Positions 58,345-64,000 of a stretch of DNA of 64,000 nucleotides are shown one piece after another. The position numbers and the translations under genes are program-made. Where the stretch lies: positions 1 to 64,000 of the forward strand of contig JAVXNW010000001.1 of the NCBI GenBank assembly GCA_036645575.1. Direction: 5' to 3'. The DNA comes from JAVXNW01 sp036645575. Lineage in GTDB: Bacteria; Bacillota; Clostridia; Christensenellales; Aristaeellaceae. How positions within the stretch are numbered: position 1 is the stretch's first letter; each line of letters opens with the position of its first letter. Under the pieces are notes generated by a model. That model ran no database searches. It worked only from the letters and a program-made list of their open reading frames with translations, and had not been told where the DNA came from.

Positions 58345-59112
58345 ATGGCCGGCACGGGCGCGCGTTCGATCAAGCTCAACACCGACACGGGTTTCCTCAA
58401 GATCATTGCGATTCTCACGATGTTTTGCGACCATATTGGCGTGGCGTTTTTTCCGCAGCTGCCCATTTTTCGCGCCATCGGGCGGATCAGCTTTCCGCTA
58501 TTTGCCTACTGCATTGCGGTGGGATGCGTATACACCAAGAACGCGGGGCGGTACGCGCTGCGCATCCTGCTCTTGGCGCTCATCTCCCAGCCCATCTACT
58601 GCTTTGCGCTTTCGCACGCGTCGCCCGCGATGAGGGCGATCGAGGCGCAGCCGTTTACGCTGGCCAACGCGCTCACGTGGTACGCGCTGAGCCTTCAATA
58701 CGCCAACATCCTCTTTACGCTTTTGCTGGGTATTTTGATGATCACCAGCATTAAAAAGCAAAAATACTTGGTCACGGCGGTGCTGACCCTTGGCGTGTGG
58801 TACCTGTCGTCCTCGATCAATTACGGGTGGCGCGGCGTCGCGCTGATGCTGTTGTTTTATGCGTTTCTCGATCGTCCCGCGGCATCGGTGGTGTGGGTGG
58901 CGGGGTTCATGGCTTGGTGGGGCATAGCGGGCGGCGGCAGTTACCACTTTATGGGGGTGCGTTTTTCCTCGCAGCTCTTTGCGCTCTTGGCGCTCCCGCT
59001 CATCTACCTTCCGACCAGGACCAACATCAAGCTGCCCAAATGGCTGTTTTACCTGGTTTATCCCGCGCATTTGGCCGTGATTTACGGCGTCTCGCAACTG
59101 CTTGCCAAGTGA
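58345..59112 (+). CDS. TraX-family integral membrane protein (putative acyltransferase)
   Basis: A 255-residue protein with about eight hydrophobic segments. The opening KIIAILTMFCDHIGVAFFP, then AIGRISFPLFAYCIAVG, is the hallmark of the TraX family, named after the F-pilin acetylase and related to acyltransferase-3 membrane enzymes. Chromosomal copies are common in Firmicutes with no conjugation genes, as here, and their substrate is not known. The ATG at 58345 lies 8 bases after AGGGGGG; a GTG two codons earlier is too close. It is convergent with the histidine kinase gene. Confidence 0.88.
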   Translation: MAGTGARSIKLNTDTGFLKIIAILTMFCDHIGVAFFPQLPIFRAIGRISFPLFAYCIAVGCVYTKNAGRYALRILLLALISQPIYCFALSHASPAMRAIEAQPFTLANALTWYALSLQYANILFTLLLGILMITSIKKQKYLVTAVLTLGVWYLSSSINYGWRGVALMLLFYAFLDRPAASVVWVAGFMAWWGIAGGGSYHFMGVRFSSQLFALLALPLIYLPTRTNIKLPKWLFYLVYPAHLAVIYGVSQLLAK

Positions 59113-59118
59113 TTGCGG

Positions 59119-60432
59119 CTACTTTTCAGGAAGCGTGACGGTAAAGCGGCTGCCCTTGCCCGGTTCTGATTCGACCTCGATCGTGCCCGAACAAATGTCC
59201 ACGATGCGCTTGACCAGCGGAAGCCCCAGCCCGCTTCCGCCGGTGTGGTGGCTTGCGTCGGCCTGATAAAATTTTTCAAAGATGCGCTCGGTGGTGGCCT
59301 TGTCCATGCCGGGGCCGGTGTCTGAGATCGCGACGATGGCGCAGGCGCGCGCGCGCGTCAGCGACACAAAGAGCTTGCCGCCCTCGGGCGTAAACTTGAT
59401 CGCGTTTTCGAGCAGGTTGCGCCAGACCTGAGAGAGCAGTTCCTCGTAAGCCGATAGCGTCACCCGGCCAAGCGACACGTCGATGGTCTGTTTTTTGCGT
59501 TCAATCTGCGGATGACAGGCGTTGATTAGGCGGCGCAATTGCTCGTCGAGCGAAAAAGGCGTGCGCACGGCGTCGGGCGGTTGGCTCTCAAGGCGGGTCA
59601 ACTTGAGCAAGTTGTCAGACAGGCTCGACAGGCGCGCGCTCTCCTCTGAGATGGCGCGCGCAAACTCGCGCCGCTCGTCGCTCGGCAGATCGTCGCACTG
59701 GAGCAGGCGCGCGTAGCCGCTGATCGAAGAAACCGGCGTCTTGAGTTCATGGGAGAGGTTGCCGGTGAAATCCCGGCGCAAGTATTCGACATTTTTGAGT
59801 TCGCGCGCCATGCGGTTGAAGTTTTCGGTCAATTCCGCAATCTCCTCAATGCCGCCCGCGAACCGCGCCTGCTGGAGATTTAAGCTTACGTCGAAATTCC
59901 CCTTGGCGACTTGGCGCGTCGCGCGGGTCAGGTTGACAAGCGGCAGCGCGAGCCGCCGCGAGATCAGGTACACGAGCAGAAGCCCCAGCGCGATCAGGAT
60001 CAAATTGCCGCCCAGCGAGCGCAAAATCGCGCTGAGCAGAACCCGGCTGGCCGGATAGGCCTCGACCGCGATGGCGGTTTTGCCCAGCGCGAAATACAGC
60101 GTCTTGCCCATAAAAAAGCCGGTGCTCACGCTCTCGCCGCGCGCGATGGCCTCGCCCTGCGCCTGCGTAAGGTGATCCCACGGCACCTCGTGGATTCGGT
60201 AGTCGGCGGGCGAGAGCACCTCGATTGCCTCGGCGGGCGTGATGGCGGTTCGCACGACCAGATCGGTCGCCATCTTGCGCAGCGCCTGTTGGTTGATCAT
60301 GAGTTCGCTGTCGATAAAGCCCACGCACATGAACGCGGTCACCGTGCTCGATAGCAGGATGGACACGAGCAGCACCTTGACGAAATAGCCGACCAGCTTG
60401 CGCTTAAAGCGGTGGAGCGGCAATTTAGGCAT
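59119..60432 (-). CDS. Membrane sensor histidine kinase
   Basis: A 437-residue OmpR-class sensor. It has two membrane segments (about 15-38 and 142-160) enclosing an extracellular domain of about 100 residues, then a HAMP domain (about 160-215). The dimerisation box NLSHELKTPVSSISGY has phospho-acceptor His228. The ATPase has NLLENAIKFTPEGG (N box), SDTGPGM (G1) and GGSGLGLPLV (G2). The signal is unknown. The ATG overlaps the response-regulator stop by 8 bases, so kinase follows regulator in one operon. Confidence 0.94.
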   Translation of the reverse strand: MPKLPLHRFKRKLVGYFVKVLLVSILLSSTVTAFMCVGFIDSELMINQQALRKMATDLVVRTAITPAEAIEVLSPADYRIHEVPWDHLTQAQGEAIARGESVSTGFFMGKTLYFALGKTAIAVEAYPASRVLLSAILRSLGGNLILIALGLLLVYLISRRLALPLVNLTRATRQVAKGNFDVSLNLQQARFAGGIEEIAELTENFNRMARELKNVEYLRRDFTGNLSHELKTPVSSISGYARLLQCDDLPSDERREFARAISEESARLSSLSDNLLKLTRLESQPPDAVRTPFSLDEQLRRLINACHPQIERKKQTIDVSLGRVTLSAYEELLSQVWRNLLENAIKFTPEGGKLFVSLTRARACAIVAISDTGPGMDKATTERIFEKFYQADASHHTGGSGLGLPLVKRIVDICSGTIEVESEPGKGSRFTVTLPEK

Positions 60433-61105
60433 GGTTTTCCACCTCCGCCCGATAGCCCAGCCCGCGCACCGTGACGATCTTAAAATCGGTCACGTCGCCC
60501 AGCTTTTCGCGCAGGCGCTTGATGTGCACGTCCACCGTCCGCTCGTCGGTGTCGCAGCTGATGCCCCACACCTCATCCATCAGTTGACGCCGGGTGAGCA
60601 GCCTGTTGGGATAGGACAACAGCATGAACAACAGCGCAAATTCCTTTCGCGGCAGCACCCTGAGCGCGCCGTCTACGCTGAGCGTCCAGTCCTCGTCGCT
60701 CAAGACGACGCGCCCCAGATGGATCTTGTGCGCCAATTGGATGTTCGCCCGGCGAAAGAGCGCCTTGACGCGCAAGAGCAATTCGTCTAAATCGACCGGC
60801 TTTACCATGTAGTCGTCCGCGCCCGCGAGAAAGCCCAGCTGCTTGTCGGTAAAGTCGCCCTTGGCGGTCACAATCAAGATGGGCAGCGCGCGATCATACG
60901 TGCGCAGCGCGCGCGTCAGCTCGTACCCGTCCATGCGCGGCATCATCAGATCGCAGATCACCAGGTCCATCTTGCACTCCTTGATTAGCTCGAGCGCCGC
61001 AAGCCCGTCCTCGGCTCCGTGCGCCTCATAGCCGTTGATGCGCAAAAAAGCGCACATCATCTTGCGCTGCGCCTGATCGTCCTCGACAACCATGACCCGA
61101 AACAT
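60425..61105 (-). CDS. OmpR/PhoB-family response regulator
   Basis: A 226-residue regulator. The receiver domain (1-120) has acidic pocket VEDD at 7-10, phospho-acceptor Asp52 in CDLMMP, and the Thr/Lys pair in VTAKGD and YMVKPVDLDEL. The C-terminal winged helix (about 130-222) shows RTVDVHIKRLREKLGD and the terminal VTVRGLGYRAE. The start at 61105 follows GAGGGG; longer frames have no site. The target genes are unknown. It is divergent from the DegV gene. Confidence 0.94.
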   Translation of the reverse strand: MFRVMVVEDDQAQRKMMCAFLRINGYEAHGAEDGLAALELIKECKMDLVICDLMMPRMDGYELTRALRTYDRALPILIVTAKGDFTDKQLGFLAGADDYMVKPVDLDELLLRVKALFRRANIQLAHKIHLGRVVLSDEDWTLSVDGALRVLPRKEFALLFMLLSYPNRLLTRRQLMDEVWGISCDTDERTVDVHIKRLREKLGDVTDFKIVTVRGLGYRAEVENHA

Positions 61106-61287
61106 AAGCGACGCCCCTCTTTCTATTTTAAGCCAGCATAGCACGAAAATATGAACAGAATATGAATTGTTCGGGCGCAACACAATGAAAAAGTTGCGCG
61201 CGCCTGCGTTCATGTTGTGTTCACATAGGGCGCGTATGATAAACCAAACGTTGGGTTTCGCGGACTACGAGGATAGGGGGGATACCT

Positions 61288-62169
61288 GTGCGCGCTTTGA
61301 CGACAAATTATCGCATACTGACCGACGCGACCGCCGACCTTTTGCCACAGGTCGCTCGGGAAGTGGACATGATCCCGATGCAGTTGGCCATTGGCGGGGA
61401 GAGCCTGTGCTATGCGGGCGATTGGGACGCGGCGCGTCGGCACGCGTTTTACGAACGCCTTCGCGCGGGCGACATGCCGTCCACCTCGCAGATCACGCCC
61501 TTTGCGTATGAAGCGGCCTTTTCAGCGCCGCTCTCCGAGGGCGAGGACGCGCTGTACCTCTGCTTTTCATCCGGGCTCAGCGACACGATCGCGTCGGCGC
61601 AGCTGGCGCTTTCCGAGGTGAAGGCGCGGTTCCCCGAGCGGAAGTTCGAGCTGATCGACACGCTGTCGGCGACCTATCCGCAGGGCATGTTGGTTGCGGA
61701 AGCGGTCAAAAACCGCGCGCGCGGCATGACGCTTGAGGAAAATGGCGCGTGGATATTGGCGCATCTTCAGAAGATCGCCTGCTGGTTTACCGTGTCGGAT
61801 CTCCTGTATCTGCGCAGGGGCGGGCGCATTCCGGCGGCGACCGCGCTGTTGGGCACCACGCTTCGCATCATGCCGATCCTGCACATCGATCAGGCGGGCA
61901 AGCTCCCGGTCATGGACAAGGTGCGCGGCCGCAAAGGCGCGCTGCACGCGCTGATCAAAAAAATGCAACAGACATTGGTCGATCCCGCCCACCAGCGCGT
62001 CTGCGTGGGGCACACCGATTCGCCGGAGGAGGCGCAGGCGCTGGCCGAACAGGTCAAAAGCGCCTTTCCCGCGCTCGAAGACGTGTTCGTCGGCGAGATC
62101 AGCCCGATCATCGGCGCGCACACGGGCCCCGGCGCGCTATGCGTGGTCTACTTTTCCGATGCGCGATAG
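61288..62169 (+). CDS. DegV-family fatty acid-binding protein
   Basis: A 293-residue DegV-family protein. The N-terminal ILTDATADLLPQ, LCFSSGLSDTIASAQLA and LRRGGRIPAATALLGTTLRIMPIL match the family fold, in which two lobes bind a fatty acid. FakB proteins of this family present fatty acids to the kinase FakA for phosphorylation. No fakA gene is in the window. The start is the GTG at 61288, preceded by GGATAGGGGG. Its 3' end overlaps that of the convergent cobC-like gene by 33 bases. Confidence 0.9.
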   Translation: MRALTTNYRILTDATADLLPQVAREVDMIPMQLAIGGESLCYAGDWDAARRHAFYERLRAGDMPSTSQITPFAYEAAFSAPLSEGEDALYLCFSSGLSDTIASAQLALSEVKARFPERKFELIDTLSATYPQGMLVAEAVKNRARGMTLEENGAWILAHLQKIACWFTVSDLLYLRRGGRIPAATALLGTTLRIMPILHIDQAGKLPVMDKVRGRKGALHALIKKMQQTLVDPAHQRVCVGHTDSPEEAQALAEQVKSAFPALEDVFVGEISPIIGAHTGPGALCVVYFSDAR

Positions 62170-62838
62170 GACGCGCAGCACGCCGCCCTGCCACACGGTC
62201 AAAAACCCCTCGCCATTTTTCACCTGATAGGTAAAATAATCCCGTCGCGGCATCGCCCGCTCGGACAGAATCGCCATGATCGTGCCGCCGTGCGCGACGA
62301 TGGCGATTTCGTCTGCCGCCGCCTCACGAGATGCGCCCTTTTCGCAATACGCGCCCGCCTTTTCGCAAGATGCGCCCGCTTCTTCGCAAGATGCGCCCGC
62401 CTCGCAATACGCGCCCGCTTCTTCGCAATGCGCGTCTGCGTCCGCCTCGCGGGCTACGATCTGGTCAAACGCGCGCACGCAGCGCGCGGTAAACGCCTCG
62501 CGCGATTCGCCGCCGGGAAAGGGCAGCGTGCCGCCCGAGTCGAGCCACGCCTGATAATCGGCGCGGCCGTTGAGCGCCAAATAGTTTTTCCCCTCAAAGT
62601 CGCCAAAGTCGCATTCGCGAAGCGCGCCCATTTCCACGGTGGGAACGCCCGGGTAGATGCGCGCGGCGGTTTCGCGGCAGCGGCAAAGCGGGCTTGTGTA
62701 GACCAGGCGCGCGGGGGGATAGGCGCGCAAAGAGAGCGCCGAAGCGCCGCCGATGGTCAGCGGCTCGTCGGTCGTTCCGATGTAGCAGCCCTGCAAATTG
62801 CCCGCTGTCGCGCCGTGGCGAATGAAGGCGATCTTCAT
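62137..62838 (-). CDS. cobC: Histidine phosphatase, probable alpha-ribazole phosphatase (CobC) with a repeat insertion
   Basis: A 233-residue phosphoglycerate mutase-like phosphatase. The catalytic RHG is at residues 7-9 (FIRHGATAGN), followed by YTSPLCRCRETA and the second catalytic histidine in VAHGGT near residue 183. Linkage to cobT and cobS suggests alpha-ribazole-5'-phosphate dephosphorylation in lower-ligand assembly. Residues 132-172 or so are an unusual low-complexity insert of five AGA(S/Y)CE(E/K)-type heptads, encoded by a 21-bp tandem repeat. The ATG at 62838 overlaps the cobS stop. It overlaps convergent degV by 33 bases at the 3' end. A general phosphatase role remains possible. 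Confidence 0.8.
   Translation of the reverse strand: MKIAFIRHGATAGNLQGCYIGTTDEPLTIGGASALSLRAYPPARLVYTSPLCRCRETAARIYPGVPTVEMGALRECDFGDFEGKNYLALNGRADYQAWLDSGGTLPFPGGESREAFTARCVRAFDQIVAREADADAHCEEAGAYCEAGASCEEAGASCEKAGAYCEKGASREAAADEIAIVAHGGTIMAILSERAMPRRDYFTYQVKNGEGFLTVWQGGVLRVLSRIGKVDHA
62338..62440 (-). repeat. 21-bp tandem repeat inside cobC
   Basis: About five imperfect copies of a unit like TTCTTCGCAAGATGCGCCCGC (here shortened in one copy) lie on the plus strand, encoding seven-residue repeats rich in Ala, Glu and Cys on the minus strand. All copies keep the reading frame. Confidence 0.8.
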
Positions 62839-63599
62839 CCGATCAGCCCGCTTGCGACCGCGAAAATCGCGCAAGTCAATTCACACACCTGCAAAAACCA
62901 CCCGGCGAGATCCCCGGTCGTCCCGCCGAATTTTTTGAGCGCCATATGGCGATACGCCCCTGCGCTCAGCGCGCACGCGCCCAGCATGAATAGACCCGCG
63001 ACAGGATGCAGCGCAAGCGCGCCCAGCGCGCACGCGGCGCAGCACACGACGAGCGCGCGCTGAACATTTTTTGCGTCGGCGCTTGCGCGGAAGCCGTCGA
63101 GCATGCCGCCCGGGCGCGCGCTGGGCAAGCGGAGCAGCAGGATGGCACTCAGCGCGCGGGACAGTACAAACCCGATCGCCCACACGCACGCAACGCGCCC
63201 AAAGGTCATGCGCGAGAGGAGCGCGGCATAAAAAAGCAGGTAGCCCGCGCAGCCGATCACGGCAAACGCGCCCACGTGGCTGTCCTTTAATATCTCAAGG
63301 CGCCTTTCGCGCGTCTGCCACGAGGCGATCGCGTCCATGGTGTCCATGAAGCCGTCCATGTGCAATCCGCCGGAAATAAAAAGCGGGATCAGGCAGCCGA
63401 CTGCGCCGCGCAGAAATTCGCCCAGCGCCAGCGCGTCGCAAATCGCCAGCCAGATAAGCGACGCGCCCGCGATCACAAGGCCGACGACCGGGAAAAAGGC
63501 CATGCTCCATCGGCGGTTGTCGTCGCTAAAATCGACGTGCGGAACCGGCAACTTGGAATAGGTGCTCAGCGCAATCCACAGTGAGTTTAGAATGCGCAT
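62835..63599 (-). CDS. cobS: Adenosylcobinamide-GDP ribazoletransferase CobS
   Basis: A 254-residue polytopic membrane enzyme that joins alpha-ribazole to adenosylcobinamide-GDP, the last-stage step of cobalamin synthesis. The signature GGLHMDGFMDTMDAIASWQTRERRLEILKDSHVGAFAV is followed by several hydrophobic segments and LKKFGGTTGDLAG near the C-terminus. Length is normal. GAGGAGG precedes the ATG at 63599, which overlaps the end of cobT by 13 bases; the stop overlaps the cobC start. Confidence 0.95.
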   Translation of the reverse strand: MRILNSLWIALSTYSKLPVPHVDFSDDNRRWSMAFFPVVGLVIAGASLIWLAICDALALGEFLRGAVGCLIPLFISGGLHMDGFMDTMDAIASWQTRERRLEILKDSHVGAFAVIGCAGYLLFYAALLSRMTFGRVACVWAIGFVLSRALSAILLLRLPSARPGGMLDGFRASADAKNVQRALVVCCAACALGALALHPVAGLFMLGACALSAGAYRHMALKKFGGTTGDLAGWFLQVCELTCAIFAVASGLIG

Positions 63600-64000
63600 G
63601 GCGGTTCCTCCTCGAAGTGCGCGTAGGGCGCGACGTGGATGCTTTCAAAGGTGCCCGCTTGGCGATAGACCGAAAGCGCCAGATCCAGGAGCGGAACCAG
63701 CGTGATCGCGCCCGTGCCCTCGCCCAGCGCCATCTCCGCATGAATGATCGGCGCAAGACCCAGCGCGTCCAGCACCAGCCGGCTTGCCGGTTCGCGGCTC
63801 ACGTGGGTCGCGATCATCGCGCGGCGCGACTCGGGGCACAGCCGATACGCGGTCAGCGCCGCCACGCCGGAAATAAACCCATCGATCAGCACCGGAACGC
63901 CCAGCAGCGCGCCGCCCAGAAACACCCCGGCCATCGCCGCGATGTCGTAGCCGCCCAGCTTTGAAAGCACGTCGAGCGCGTCCGTGGGATCGGGGCGATT
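63587..64000 (-). CDS. cobT: Nicotinate-nucleotide--dimethylbenzimidazole phosphoribosyltransferase CobT (partial)
   Basis: The last 137 codons of CobT; the gene continues beyond position 64000, so its start is not visible. The frame opens with DPTDALDVLSKLGGYDIAAMAG, then PVLIDGFISGVAALTA and a C-terminal SREPASRLVLDALGLAPIIHAEMALGEGTGA. That last part is typical, with the catalytic glutamate in the GEG context. CobT makes alpha-ribazole phosphate for the lower ligand. With cobS and cobC it forms a nucleotide-loop assembly operon; cobU may lie upstream outside the window. Confidence 0.95.
   Translation of the reverse strand, partial: NRPDPTDALDVLSKLGGYDIAAMAGVFLGGALLGVPVLIDGFISGVAALTAYRLCPESRRAMIATHVSREPASRLVLDALGLAPIIHAEMALGEGTGAITLVPLLDLALSVYRQAGTFESIHVAPYAHFEEEPPCAF

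Overview
The window looks like the chromosome of a GC-rich, anaerobic, endospore-forming member of the Clostridia (Firmicutes). The evidence is a complete spoIIAA-spoIIAB-sigF operon, HPr kinase, AdhE, a BclA-like collagen protein, AGGAGG-type ribosome binding sites and TTGACA/TATAAT promoters. A Christensenellales-like or related gut lineage is my inference; no rRNA gene is present to settle it. Genes are dense and many overlap by 4 to 13 bases.

Layout. (1) 97-2520: a secreted flavoprotein reductase convergent with a DeoR-type repressor. (2) 2656-16609: one long catabolic operon. It runs from a ribose-type (CUT2) ABC importer through iolE, iolB, iolD and iolG to an archaeal-type GAPDH, an archaeal-type PGK, a LarA-type nickel racemase homologue and a transketolase split into two subunits. 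The usual iolC, iolJ and iolA are absent. (3) 16775-22523: CoA-disulfide reductase/rhodanese fusion, HD-GYP protein, a CcdA/TlpA thiol relay behind a GGAATT hexamer array, a Crp/Fnr regulator and a small unknown protein. (4) 22538-27903: a collagen-like surface/spore protein, then a minus-strand operon (UroD-like, dCMP deaminase, nucleotidyltransferase, RadC, small acidic protein). (5) 28099-31735: two tRNA genes (one degenerate tRNA-Val, one good tRNA-Ala), a zinc-ribbon/coiled-coil protein, fucI, and copies of a short repeat with MITE-like ends. (6) 31734-38777: ferredoxin-like protein, APH-type kinase, adhE, L,D-transpeptidase, YczE-like membrane protein and ZIP transporter. (7) 38816-44607: spoIIA operon with a SigH-like promoter and inverted Spo0A boxes, a shortened FtsH-like protease, and a class A PBP. 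(8) 44618-50907: two MFS transporters, a secreted EEP-family hydrolase, proA behind a 40-bp triplication that carries its promoter, and a radical SAM protein. (9) 50908-58237: DUF3810-like protein, pgi, HAD phosphatase, hprK, ROK glucokinase and a secreted peptidoglycan-binding protein. (10) 58284-64000: TraX-family protein, two-component system, DegV protein, and cobT-cobS-cobC of late cobalamin synthesis (cobT runs off the window).

How it fits together. The long operon appears to import a cyclitol, open its ring, and couple this to a private oxidation/ATP step (GAPDH plus PGK), hydroxyacid racemisation and transketolase chemistry. This is the most unusual gene combination here. Pgi, glucokinase and HprK supply central sugar entry and carbon-catabolite control, and AdhE disposes of reductant. 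No prophage, CRISPR array, integrase or transposase gene was seen.
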